Assembly: GCF_001434275.1 (NCBI RefSeq)
Contig: NZ_AZEZ01000093.1
Location: 1 to 36,570, forward strand
From: Companilactobacillus mindensis DSM 14500
GTDB lineage: Bacteria > Bacillota > Bacilli > Lactobacillales > Lactobacillaceae
Direction: 5' to 3'
DNA length: 36,570 bases
The notes beneath the pieces are model-generated. The model was not told the origin of the DNA, did not search any database, and saw nothing but the letters and a program-made list of their open reading frames with translations. Shown in pieces: positions 24,838-34,600 of the stretch. A program made the translations under genes and the position numbers. How positions within the stretch are numbered: the stretch's first letter is position 1; every line of letters begins with the position of its first letter.

Positions 24838-24946
24838 GCTACGATTAATTTGTATTACGATGAAATGACAAATGAACAATAATGTAACAAAAACGTATAG
24901 AGAAACTTCACATTTTACTTTTATAATTGAATTACTTACTATGATT

Positions 24947-24952
24947 TATAAT
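24947..24952 (+). promoter_or_regulatory. -10 box of the serine hydrolase gene
   Basis: TATAAT about 40 bp before the ribosome site of the hydrolase gene. TTGAAT at 24927-24932 is only 14 bp upstream, too short for a normal -35. TGTAAACGGTGAAA at 24961-24974 resembles a CcpA (cre) site with two mismatches. Confidence 0.4.
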
Positions 24953-24987
24953 AAATTCAATGTAAACGGTGAAATGAGGGTGATCAC

Positions 24988-25926
24988 ATAAGAACTAAAA
25001 GAAGAAGAATCAAAAAAATCCTGACACTGTTTGCGACGGTTGGTTTGCTATTAGTTTTGGGACTGACTTATTACATCAGTAATTCCTATGCTTCTAGCAA
25101 TGGCGTCAACAATCCCATTACCAATCTGATCATCAAGCGTAAACAGCAAATTATCAAATCCAATTTGACGAGTTATCTCAACAGCGTAACCAAAGATGGT
25201 ACGGCCAGCGTAAGTTTTTACAACTTGGGAGCTGCTGATGGCAGTAATACTGACGGTAAAACGGCTAAGCTTTACGAAAAAGGTAGTCTTCAAGTGGAAG
25301 CTAATGCTCAAGCTGTCAATACATCTGCTAGTACCTACAAGCTTTATATTGCGGCTTACTTGATGCAACAAAAACAAAACGGCAATTTCAGTTGGACGGA
25401 TGAGAATCTCGATGGCTTTACGAAAATGATCGTCAACAGCGCCAATGAATTCTCGGAAGCTCAGATCGACAAATATGGTGCGGACGAGTTGAGTTCCTTT
25501 GTCAAAAGCCAAGGGTGGTACTCACCGGTATTTCAAACTGGCAAAACGGCCCAAACGACAAGTTACAGTTTACAGCTGCTACTGGAAGATTTAGCTGAAG
25601 GTACGGGTCCATTTAAAAACAAGAGCGACCAAGCTAAAATTTTACAAATGATGGGTCAACAAGTTTATCGGACTGGTATTCCAGCAGGGGTTGAAGCTGC
25701 CAATTCGGGAACGACTGTCCAAGATAAAGTTGGTTTTCTCGATGACACTAACAACGATGCCGCCATTGTCACGATGCCTAACGGTCAAAGATATATTTTA
25801 GTTATTATGACTAATGGCCACAAACAGAGTAATTTCAGTGGTTTTCCACGGATTGCGGAGATCGCCAAAAATGTACAGAAGATCGTCTATGGTTCCGATG
25901 CAGGGACCAAAAGAATAAGTTATTAA
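24988..25926 (+). CDS. Membrane-anchored class A beta-lactamase-like serine hydrolase, apparent ATA start
   Basis: Extracytoplasmic serine hydrolase related to class A beta-lactamases and low-molecular-weight penicillin-interacting enzymes. Counting from 24988 (312 residues) it has a basic N-terminus (RTKRRRIKKIL), one membrane anchor (FATVGLLLVLGLTYY), then S115-T-Y-K118 (SxxK), S151-A-N153 (SxN) and K247-V-G249 (KTG equivalent), in correct order. The frame upstream has no ATG, GTG or TTG before TTG 25045, which would start inside the membrane helix without a ribosome site. GAGGGTG at 24976-24982 points to codon ATA 24988. The original start was probably ATG, changed G to A. The gene may be weakly expressed or silent. 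A strong terminator follows. Confidence 0.75.
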   Translation: MRTKRRRIKKILTLFATVGLLLVLGLTYYISNSYASSNGVNNPITNLIIKRKQQIIKSNLTSYLNSVTKDGTASVSFYNLGAADGSNTDGKTAKLYEKGSLQVEANAQAVNTSASTYKLYIAAYLMQQKQNGNFSWTDENLDGFTKMIVNSANEFSEAQIDKYGADELSSFVKSQGWYSPVFQTGKTAQTTSYSLQLLLEDLAEGTGPFKNKSDQAKILQMMGQQVYRTGIPAGVEAANSGTTVQDKVGFLDDTNNDAAIVTMPNGQRYILVIMTNGHKQSNFSGFPRIAEIAKNVQKIVYGSDAGTKRISY

Positions 25927-25931
25927 AAAAG

Positions 25932-25983
25932 CGATAGAAGTATTTCAGTTTTTACTGAGATATACTTCTATCGTTATTTTTTT
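25932..25983. terminator. Bidirectional terminator between hydrolase and transporter genes
   Basis: CGATAGAAGTATTTCAG (25932-25948) pairs with CTGAGATATACTTCTATCG (25955-25973) with a small bulge, then TTATTTTTTT; an A-run lies on the left side. It serves the two convergent genes and touches the stop of the transporter. Confidence 0.88.
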
Positions 25984-26911
25984 ACAAGAAATGAACACTG
26001 ACAACGCCGAGAAACATGGCAACCAAACCAATGATACGAATCATTTCCACCCGATTGATCTTTGATTGAAAGAAACCGAATTGGTCGATCAAGGCGCTGA
26101 AGAATAATTGGCCGAATAAAGCGATGACGACGACTTGGCCGGTGCCAATTTGTGGAACTAACCAAGCACTGCCAAAGACATAAAAGGCCCCTAAGAAACC
26201 GCCGAGCCAGATCCACCAATTTTTGGCCCCGGTGTTGATAGCAAGCTTCAAATTACTGACAGGCAATCTAAAAATCAAGACGACACTGATCAATAAAATC
26301 GTCCCAATAGTGAAGGAAATCATTGCCGCATGAACGGATGAGTCTAAGACGACGCCTAAATGTCCGTTGATGGCCGCTTGGGTCGCAATCAACATGCCAG
26401 CGCCGATACCGACTAATTGCCAGATGAGATTAGAACTCTTTTGGGAATTAATTTTTTTGTGTTTGGAAAAGACTCCAGTCGTGATTAACATACCACCGGT
26501 TACCAGCAACAATCCTAATATCTTAAAGAGTGTCAGAGAGGATTTTGGTGAGTAGAAAAGTCCAAATTGATCGATGATGACACCCATGATTATTTGTCCA
26601 AAAATGGGTAAGACAGATGTCTGCACGCTGCCCAGTTTGGGAAATAGTAACAAATTGACGGTCAAACCGATCACGCCCAATAGCCCGCCTGACCAGATCC
26701 ACCAAGGATTTGTAGCTAAGGTGTGAGTTGAAATGAAGGGATTGATGCCACTTATCAAAGTTAAAACGATTAAGAAAATTGTCCCAATAGTAAAGGAAAT
26801 CGCTGATGCCAAATATGGTGAGACGACGTAGCTACGTAATTTGGAATTAACCGCCGTCTGCATTGCCAGTCCACTGCCCATTAAAATTGGGATCAATGCA
26901 AGTATAAACAT
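25982..26911 (-). CDS. DMT-superfamily transporter of the YdcZ/DUF606 type, fused duplicate
   Basis: Inner-membrane transporter-like protein of 309 residues with ten hydrophobic helices. It is an internal duplication. The first half has GSGLAMQTAVNSKLR, SFTIGTIFLIVLTL, PWWIWSGGLLGVIGL and FGQIIMGVIIDQFGLF; the second has GAGMLIATQAAINGHLG, SFTIGTILLISVVL, NWWIWLGGFLGAFYV and FGQLFFSALIDQFGFF. Single-domain DUF606 proteins are about 150 residues and work in pairs, so this is the fused form. The substrate is unknown. ATG 26911 follows AAGGAGTGATCC. It stands alone, convergent with the hydrolase gene and divergent from the surface protein gene. Confidence 0.85.
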   Translation of the reverse strand: MFILALIPILMGSGLAMQTAVNSKLRSYVVSPYLASAISFTIGTIFLIVLTLISGINPFISTHTLATNPWWIWSGGLLGVIGLTVNLLLFPKLGSVQTSVLPIFGQIIMGVIIDQFGLFYSPKSSLTLFKILGLLLVTGGMLITTGVFSKHKKINSQKSSNLIWQLVGIGAGMLIATQAAINGHLGVVLDSSVHAAMISFTIGTILLISVVLIFRLPVSNLKLAINTGAKNWWIWLGGFLGAFYVFGSAWLVPQIGTGQVVVIALFGQLFFSALIDQFGFFQSKINRVEMIRIIGLVAMFLGVVSVHFL

Positions 26912-27053
26912 TGGATCACTCCTTGAAAGCCAAACTTTCTTGTCTTCTTTGAAGATGACTATAGCACGATTAAAATTTTGTTAGTCAAAAGGAGATTGCC
27001 AAACGTTAAATAAGTTGATTTTTGAAGGGCTATAAATAATAGTCTGATTATAA

Positions 27054-27067
27054 TAAAAGCGTTTTCA
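27054..27067 (+). promoter_or_regulatory. cre-like catabolite control site
   Basis: TAAAAGCGTTTTCA matches the CcpA consensus TGWAARCGNTWNCA in 13 of 14 positions. It is centred about 50 bp before the predicted transcription start of the surface protein gene, a place where CcpA can activate or modulate. Confidence 0.5.
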
Positions 27068-27077
27068 TAAAATGAAC

Positions 27078-27105
27078 TTTACAGTTTGTCTAAACAAGAT
27101 ATAAT
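27078..27105 (+). promoter_or_regulatory. Promoter of the lectin/WxL surface protein gene
   Basis: TTTACA (27078-27083), 16-bp spacer and consensus TATAAT (27100-27105). The start would be near 27112, 41 nt before ATG 27153. Confidence 0.65.
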
Positions 27106-27152
27106 TATGATAATATGTTTATACATTTAAATAAGAAGTGGGGGACATCGTG

Positions 27153-30100
27153 ATGAAAAATAAGAAATTTGCTTTTGTAACGATGCTGTTATTTGCGAGT
27201 ATGGCTTTTTTGGTGATTCTTGGGAAAACTATCTCTATTAAAGCTGCTTCTGAAGAACCTAAAGTAATTATACCTTCTACTGAAGAGGCATATGCGGTCG
27301 CTCCTAAAGGGGTCAAGTTAAAAGATTATGTGGTAGCGCCAGAATATTATAAGAATACATCGACGGACAATGATAAAGCCTTCAAAAGTTCAAATGTTTT
27401 TTATCTTGCGGGCGATGATGGAAATAAGTATGCCAATCAGTCTGACATTATTCAGCTATTGCATGAAACAACGACGCCAACGACCCAAATCGGTTCAGTC
27501 TGGGGAAATATCAAAGATAGCGATGGTGCTAGAACTTACAATTACTTTGATCTGAATAAAGATCAAGAATTGTCGGCATGGATCTACAACGGTGATAGTG
27601 GTGCTACGACCGATGTTGACGATGGTTTTGCCTTTGTTTTGCAAACGGATCCTAATGGAACGCAAGCTATTTCCAGAAGTAAAGGAGCTCCAGTTGGTGG
27701 GGAAACTTTAGGCGTCTGGGGTGGTGGTACCGTTGATAACATAGCACTTCCTTCCAAAATGATGTCGACGGATCCGATCCGTAATAGTATGGCGATTGAA
27801 TTCGATAAGATACTTAATATTAATATGAGCTCCAAAAATGATTATATGGATTACAACGCTTACAACGGAGATACAACTTTTGTAGGAAGACAAGTAAAAG
27901 AGAATCACATTTCTTGGGGCTATCCTGGGGATGAAGATATATATTTAACTACAACTAGTGGTGGAAAGTACTACTATTATATGAAACACAGATCACCAGT
28001 TAAAAATGGGGCCTATATGTCCGGATATGATGGCGTTGATACTCCTGTTGGGTCCAAAGCTGATCCAAAACTGGCTTGGCGTCATATTCAAATAAAATAT
28101 AAGGCTAGTACAAGTAAATTAACTTATAGTTTTAATGATAAATTTATCGATGGAACTCCTAAAGTATCGCAAGCCTTAAATTCGGCTACTTTAGACGTTG
28201 ATAAAACCAAATTTACTAACAATCGTGCTTATTGGGGTTTCACAGCTGCCACCGGTTCCCCTAATTCGTTAGGTAAAGATTTTGCCATAGTAATGGAAAA
28301 GATGCCGGCGGTTGCTGATGTTAACCCAAGCGTTCTTTTGACCGATGAAACCAAAGAGACAACGAGTGAAGACGGCAAAGTTGCTGCCACTGATGGCGAT
28401 GATTTGAGATTTGACTATACCTTGAAGTACAACGGTGGTATATCTCCTTCAGGCGACATCACAACAACGATTGCTTTGCCAGAACATGTTGATTACGATG
28501 GCGATGCTGCAGGAAATATCGGGAAAATAATTTACACAGCCGCCGATGGTTCACCAGTTGAAACAGTGATCAATAAATCACAAATTAAGAATGTTACCGT
28601 AACCATTCCTGGTAAATCGTTTGATAGTCCACCAACATATAAAGAAGCACCTGGTATTGAAGTAACAGTTCCATCCTTAGAAGATATCGGTGACATTGGC
28701 AAAGTTGAAATCTACGGAAAAGCACATGCGCCTGAGAGTACGACTCCTCAAACAACTACAGTTGCGGCAGCACACGCAAATTTTGAAAGTGAAAGTTACA
28801 CTGGCACGATCATGAGTCCCGAATTTACCATCTCTAATGAAAAGCTCCAAATAACCAATACGAATGATCTCAATCAATCGTTGAAAGTTAATGAGACAGC
28901 TCATTTCAAAGGTACAATGTCTTACGCATTAGGTTCTACCTTTGATGCCAGTGGTTTGAAAGCCAAAGTGCAAGTTTATGACGAAGATGGCAAGTCGATC
29001 AACGCTGATTTACTAGGGGATATTCCGACAACTAGTGGTTCAAAGACCGGTACGTTTGATATTCCTTATGAATTAGGGGACCTTGAAGGTGGCAAGACAT
29101 ATACTTTCAAAGTAACTTTGATTGATTCAGCCAAACGTCAATCGAATACCTTAGTTTATACCGTTAAAGTCGCTGATATTAAGAAATTGAAGCTAACGAA
29201 GAGTGGCGCTGATCCGACAATTGTTGAACGCTCTAAAGAAGTTAATTTGAAAGCACTTTTAAACTATGATGACAATTCTACTGTTGATTCAACTGTGATT
29301 ACGACTTATCTGCAAGTGGATGACGAGACTCCGATCTCAGGTAAGTTGGCAACGGCCACAACCGGAACCAATTTAACTGCCAATTTTGATATCAAGAGCA
29401 ACAGTCTATCCCTTGGTACGCATACGGTAAAAGTTTACGCTACTGATGGCAAGAGAACTTCAAATGTGCTCGAATATGATTTCAAAGTAGTTGAACACGG
29501 ATTGATTTTGACACCTGACAAGGAAACGATAGATGTCAGAAATAATGATCCGGTGAACTTAGGCTGGAATGTGAAAGCTAGTGATGAAATTGCTGGCACG
29601 ACGGTCAGTTCCACTAATTATCAAAAAGCTACATTAAAAATCAAAAATGAAGGCGACACTGATTTCCATGATTTTTACTTCATAGCTAATGACGATAGTG
29701 ATCCGACGGAAAATGTGAATGGCAAGATAGCCGTTGACAGTAATGGTGATTTTGACTTTGACGTCTATCCTATCAATTACAGTAAAGTGGTCCCATCTAA
29801 TAATAATAAGAGCTATTTGGATCAACTAAAGGAAGGCCGCAACGAAATCAAGTTCCAAGTTTCTAATGGTGATTTGACTTCAGAAGAAAAGACTGTGGTT
29901 ATCAATGTGCCAAAGCTAACTCCATCGATAACATCCCCTCGTAAAATCGTTTATCTCCGTGGTACGGGTTCGATGATCAGTATTCCGATGCAATTTGAAT
30001 ATAAAGAAGACAGTGAATACACTACTAAGGCTGGTCAAGTTCCTATTTTGATCACAGCTGACAATGGTAAGACTGCGTCATTCGTAGCTGACCAACCAAC

Positions 30101-30656
30101 AATCAATGAAGGTCCACCACTGACCTTTAATGCTAAAGGAACCATTGCGTTCTTAGGCTTGAATACTAAAGAAGGTCCGTATACGGTGCACATTTCGGTT
30201 GCTGACCCTTATGGCAGACAAGGCCAAGCTTATGATTTAACTATTTCATTCGTAACTAAGATCTTGGAATTGGAGGTTAATGATTATACTTTTGAAGATA
30301 TTAGTTTCCGGGATAAAAAGAATGATTATATCAATCGTCAAGGACATTGGCGGATTGCCGTCGATTCTTTAGGGGCTAAATGGGATCTGAAAGCTAAGTC
30401 AAGTGGACTGTTCAATGAAAGAGACAGTAGCTACTATCAGCCATTAGTCTTTTTGAACAAGGATGGTCAAGAAGAAGCTCTGACAAATGATCCAATTGTT
30501 GCCCAACGTACCAAAGCTGTCACAATCCAAGATCAAGTTGAAGATATCACTGAAGATTGGGATGACGATGACGGTATTCTGCTAAAGAATAATATGCCTA
30601 ATCTATCCGGTAGATATTCAGGTGAAATTCAGTGGACTTTGACTGAAGCGCCTTAA
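27153..30656 (+). CDS. Large surface protein with L-type lectin-like and C-terminal WxL-like domain
   Basis: Secreted cell-wall protein of 1167 residues. It has a signal peptide (KNKKFAFVTMLLFASMAFL, cleavage near IKAAS), then a bacterial L-type lectin-like domain at about 50-385 (VDDGFAFVLQTDPNG, MAIEFDKILN, YWGFTAATG). Several immunoglobulin-like beta domains fill about 390-1010 (TFKVTLIDSAKRQSNTLVYTVKV; THTVKVYATDGKRTSNVLEYDFKV). The C-terminal domain has AKWDLKAKSSG (W-x-L) and ends GEIQWTLTEAP. WxL domains bind the cell wall non-covalently, which explains the absence of an LPXTG signal. A role in adhesion to glycans is likely by family. GTG 27138 is in frame, but GGGGGA lies 8 nt before ATG 27153. 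No csc-type DUF916 partner is seen next to it. Confidence 0.82.
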   Translation: MKNKKFAFVTMLLFASMAFLVILGKTISIKAASEEPKVIIPSTEEAYAVAPKGVKLKDYVVAPEYYKNTSTDNDKAFKSSNVFYLAGDDGNKYANQSDIIQLLHETTTPTTQIGSVWGNIKDSDGARTYNYFDLNKDQELSAWIYNGDSGATTDVDDGFAFVLQTDPNGTQAISRSKGAPVGGETLGVWGGGTVDNIALPSKMMSTDPIRNSMAIEFDKILNINMSSKNDYMDYNAYNGDTTFVGRQVKENHISWGYPGDEDIYLTTTSGGKYYYYMKHRSPVKNGAYMSGYDGVDTPVGSKADPKLAWRHIQIKYKASTSKLTYSFNDKFIDGTPKVSQALNSATLDVDKTKFTNNRAYWGFTAATGSPNSLGKDFAIVMEKMPAVADVNPSVLLTDETKETTSEDGKVAATDGDDLRFDYTLKYNGGISPSGDITTTIALPEHVDYDGDAAGNIGKIIYTAADGSPVETVINKSQIKNVTVTIPGKSFDSPPTYKEAPGIEVTVPSLEDIGDIGKVEIYGKAHAPESTTPQTTTVAAAHANFESESYTGTIMSPEFTISNEKLQITNTNDLNQSLKVNETAHFKGTMSYALGSTFDASGLKAKVQVYDEDGKSINADLLGDIPTTSGSKTGTFDIPYELGDLEGGKTYTFKVTLIDSAKRQSNTLVYTVKVADIKKLKLTKSGADPTIVERSKEVNLKALLNYDDNSTVDSTVITTYLQVDDETPISGKLATATTGTNLTANFDIKSNSLSLGTHTVKVYATDGKRTSNVLEYDFKVVEHGLILTPDKETIDVRNNDPVNLGWNVKASDEIAGTTVSSTNYQKATLKIKNEGDTDFHDFYFIANDDSDPTENVNGKIAVDSNGDFDFDVYPINYSKVVPSNNNKSYLDQLKEGRNEIKFQVSNGDLTSEEKTVVINVPKLTPSITSPRKIVYLRGTGSMISIPMQFEYKEDSEYTTKAGQVPILITADNGKTASFVADQPTINEGPPLTFNAKGTIAFLGLNTKEGPYTVHISVADPYGRQGQAYDLTISFVTKILELEVNDYTFEDISFRDKKNDYINRQGHWRIAVDSLGAKWDLKAKSSGLFNERDSSYYQPLVFLNKDGQEEALTNDPIVAQRTKAVTIQDQVEDITEDWDDDDGILLKNNMPNLSGRYSGEIQWTLTEAP

Positions 30657-30755
30657 ATTATCTTAAATTAAGGATGAGTATCAGTCTTTCTTTGATGCAT
30701 TTTTGACGGATTGATTATATAATTACGGCAAAATAAATCGATCGGAGAAAAGAAT

Positions 30756-31295
30756 ATGGCACGTAAAGTGATTTTGTTCATTGCCGAAACCCTAGATGGT
30801 TATATTGCCGAAGCTGATGGGAATATTGATTTTTTGATCGATAGTGATTTCACCTCGGGCGAAACGACTGACCGTGAGTATGAAAAAATGGTCAAACATA
30901 TCGACACCGTAATTATGGGGCGAAAAACTTATGATCAAGTAGCCAACAAATTGTCGCCAGATAACTATCCTTACGATAATTATGAAAACTATGTTTTGAC
31001 GACGCATCCCACAGAAAGTATCGGTAACATCCACTTTGTTAGGGATGATGTAGTCGACTTGATCAAAAAGCTCAAGACTGAATCGTCCAAAAAAGATATT
31101 TGGATTATCGGTGGCAGCAGTATAATCGCTCCACTGGTCAATGCTGATTTGATCGACAGTTACCAGATTGGTATTATTCCTATCGTCTTAGGTAAGGGAA
31201 TACCACTGTTTTCCGAACAGACTAAGTTCAAAGAACTGAATTTAGAAGCAGTAAAAAAAGTAAACGGCATTGCGTATTTAACTTATAGCAAGTAA
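30756..31295 (+). CDS. Dihydrofolate reductase-family protein (RibD C-terminal-like)
   Basis: Cytoplasmic reductase-like protein of 179 residues. FIAETLDGYIAEADGNIDFL at the start, VIMGRKTYDQV in the NADPH region and DIWIIGGSSIIAPLVNADLIDSYQIGIIPIVLGKGIPLF are typical of the DHFR/RibD-C family (YwjB/YyaP-like) rather than true folate-pathway DHFR. The substrate is unknown. The start ATG 30756 follows GGAGAAAAG. It lies between two surface-protein genes without apparent functional link and ends at a strong terminator. Confidence 0.88.
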   Translation: MARKVILFIAETLDGYIAEADGNIDFLIDSDFTSGETTDREYEKMVKHIDTVIMGRKTYDQVANKLSPDNYPYDNYENYVLTTHPTESIGNIHFVRDDVVDLIKKLKTESSKKDIWIIGGSSIIAPLVNADLIDSYQIGIIPIVLGKGIPLFSEQTKFKELNLEAVKKVNGIAYLTYSK

Positions 31296-31311
31296 AAAAG
31301 ACAAATTTAAA

Positions 31312-31358
31312 AAAGAGTCTCAATTCCTGGTTATTTTATCAGGATTGAGACTCTTTTT
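31312..31358 (+). terminator. Intrinsic terminator after the reductase gene
   Basis: AAAGAGTCTCAATTCCTG pairs with CAGGATTGAGACTCTTT (31340-31356), apart from one unpaired base near the loop, followed by a T-run. Confidence 0.9.
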
Positions 31359-31379
31359 AGTTATACAATAGGAATTATT

Positions 31380-31666
31380 CAACAAATTAAGTTTAATTAT
31401 TGAATTATTTGATTAAAAATAGCTGAATTGTGAATAATAAAATAATTTCCAGAACTAATGGAAGATATTTTGGGGAATTTTGATAAAGTTTTTAACTTTT
31501 GGCAAGTATTTTTGAATTAGTAATATAATAAAGCGCGTACACAAGTAATTAATTATTCACATATAATATTATTCAAAAGTGAATAAAGAATAAATTTTTA
31601 AAGTGCTATTATTTGAATTATACGTTATTGATGCATAATTCATCGTAAATCGGAGGGGACTTTAAG
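31380..31666 (+). promoter_or_regulatory. Regulatory region of the repetitive surface protein
   Basis: A gene-free AT-rich stretch. TTGGCA with TAATAT or TATAAT 16-19 bp later (around 31500-31530) is a possible promoter. TTATTCAC (31553-31560) and GTGAATAA (31579-31586) form an inverted repeat in the long leader, and GTGAATAA occurs once more near 31430. GGAGGGG at 31652-31658 is a strong ribosome site 8 nt before the ATG. Confidence 0.45.
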
Positions 31667-34600
31667 ATGAAGAAGAATATTAAATATATAGGTAGTGCCG
31701 TTGCAGTGGCATTACTAGCTGCGGGTGCTCCAGTAGTGGTTCCAATGTTGATGCCAGTAACTATTGTTGAGGCTGGTAATAACTACAATCCACCAGCTGA
31801 TCCATATACTTATTTCTCTGCGTTTAAAAAGCAATGGGCAGACCAATATGTTTCTAATAATAAGGCGATTGTTGCTGTTCTAGAAGGAAAAATAGGTTGG
31901 TTAGGTAATGGAAACCTAGGCAGTGGATATTCTTATTTTGACCCTGATCACCCAGATTATTTTAAAGATTTTCAAGATGATCCTGATGTAGCAAAGCTAA
32001 AATCTTTTAGTGATCCATATACAACTCAAGATTCTAATCTTAATTATTACTATAGAGATGTTTTGGGATCAATAACTGTTTATGATGGAAATGGTAAACA
32101 AATTCTATTAAGAAATAACGCTGACTATAATGCAGCAATAGATAACTTTAATAATGATAAGATTGACTATCCTTTGACGCTGAGAGTTAGACTAGTCACT
32201 AATGAAGATGATAAAGACTATAGTCCACATACATTGGATGATCCTAAGATTGTTGCAGATCCGTCATTAACAGATTTCTCATTTACCGTAAGTAAAAGTG
32301 AATTTAATGTTACTTCAGATCCAGCGGTGTCAGTTGTAGGAACTCCAGTAGCTAATATAAACAGTGGTAATGATTCGTTATCAATTGTTGATAAATATAC
32401 AACTGATGGAGGCGCTTCGAAAACTAGAACGCCTATTTATGGCCAAAGTTTATTTTCATCTGAAAGTGCAGCCATTGCGTATTCAGAAAAATCTGATTTT
32501 TCTCCTGCTACGACAAATGGTGGAGATGTCTCAGACGCGGTTAGTTCAGGTAAAGTTGCCAAGGCAGGTACTTATTATCAAACAGTATCTTATAAGGTAG
32601 ATAATGGTGATGATGCTGCTATAACTGCCATGATTAATAAATCAGATGATAAGAATACTAAAAAGCCAGTGGACCCATATGATACAAGAATTAATAAAGT
32701 GAAAAAAGTAGAAGGAACTAATTATTCTTTCAACTATTCAACTAAAATGTTGACTATTGCACGTCCAGTCACAGTAACAGATAATGCAACGCCAGTATTG
32801 AATCCAATAAGTGTAACAGTTGGTTCGTCTTCAAAGAGTGATAAATTAACTGATACGACTGCTGAATACTTACAGGACAATTTAGGAAATAAATTGGATA
32901 CTACCGGTGTATCATTTGATTCAGATTATTACAGTAATAGTTCTGCCACTGATAAAGTAACTGATTTAATTGACGCAAACGGTAATTTTACTAAATCAGG
33001 AGTTTACTATCGTAAAGTAACATTTACATTGCCAGATGGGGAAGTAGGTAATCTTAAATTTTCACCTGAACCAAATGGAAAGGGTACAAATACAGTAACA
33101 TTTACACAAGAAATTGATGTTCAAGATGAAGCTAATACAAAAATAGCAACTGCTACTGCTAATATTGGTGACAAAACATCAGTTTCAACTGCCACAGATG
33201 GTAACGATATAACTGGTAAAGATGGTAAATCCTTACTCGTTAAGAGTGACAGCAACCCTAATGGCGTCAGCTTTGGAACTGATTATTATAAAGTAAGTCC
33301 AACCGATGCCAATAAGCAGGCTATTTTGAATGATCCTGCCAAAGTAGGTCAAACAACAGCTGATGTTGTTAAAGATGGTGTTTTCAATAAGGCGGGAACT
33401 TATTTAAGAACGATTACCTTCTACTTGACTCAACAGGATATTGCCAATAACACTTTCAATGGTGATGATCCTAACGTAAAAGTAAGTAAGGCAAATAGTA
33501 CCGTTACATATGTTCAAACAATAATAATTAATGCTAATGACATTACACCAACGATAAATGATGTCCATACTACAATCGGAACTTCGGTTACAGATTCAGG
33601 ATTACATGATCCAAGTACTGTTGAATTTCCAAGTGGAGATGATTCGCTTCTAGATAAAACTAAGGGTGATAACAACTCCGGAATTTCCTTTGGAAATACT
33701 TATTACGATGATTCAACATTAAACAATACGACTAACGATATTTCTACAACTAATAAATTGACCACTGCTAAGACGTACCATCGTTTAGTTACATTTTATT
33801 TAACAAAAACGGCTTATGATCAATCTCAATTTAAGGGTTCATATACACACAGTGATCAAGATAACTCAGTAAGTTATGTGCAAGATGTAATTGTTGATCC
33901 ATCAGCCAAAACAGCAACCTTTGGTAATCATGATTTGGAAGTTCCATATAATACGGCTACAAATTCAAGTACGTTGACGGGAACTTCAGATTATACATTA
34001 GCTGATGATGACGGTAGTACTGGTTCTATTGAATACAGTGGTGCTTCTTTGGATGGAAAATATTATGCCTCAGAAGCTGACGCTAAAGCTGGAACCAATG
34101 ATTTGACGGTTGCTAACTTGACTGATTCTACATATTATCGTGTTATTACTATTAAGGTAAAATCTGGAGATGGCTACTTATACAGCTATCCTGGTGCTAG
34201 TTCAGTTGATGCTGAAAAAGATGAAGTGCAATATATTCAAAAAATCAGTGTTGATAAGGAAATTGCAACTGTAAATGTATCTAGTGGAAATATAGTTTCA
34301 GGAAATACTCTAAGCAAAATCGAAAGTGGAACTAATGAAATTACAGATAGTAGTGGTAAAACTATTAGTACTGGAGTCGTTGGAACAAATTATTACGACA
34401 ATATGACTGACGCAATTAATAATAGTTCAGATACATCAAGTAGAATTATTACTGACGGAACAAATAAACGAGTTACCGGTCCAGAAGGTCCTATTTACAG
34501 AACTATCACATTTACCTTAAACAGTGGATCTAACTATACCCTTCAATTTGCAGATAGTAGCCTTAAAGAAGGTACTGATTATAAAATTGATGGTGATACG

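Noticed and set aside
30652-30667. Second CiaR-like repeat CTTAAA-TTAT-CTTAAA
   Set aside because: The spacing is 4 instead of 5, it overlaps the end of the WxL gene, and no promoter or RNA structure follows.
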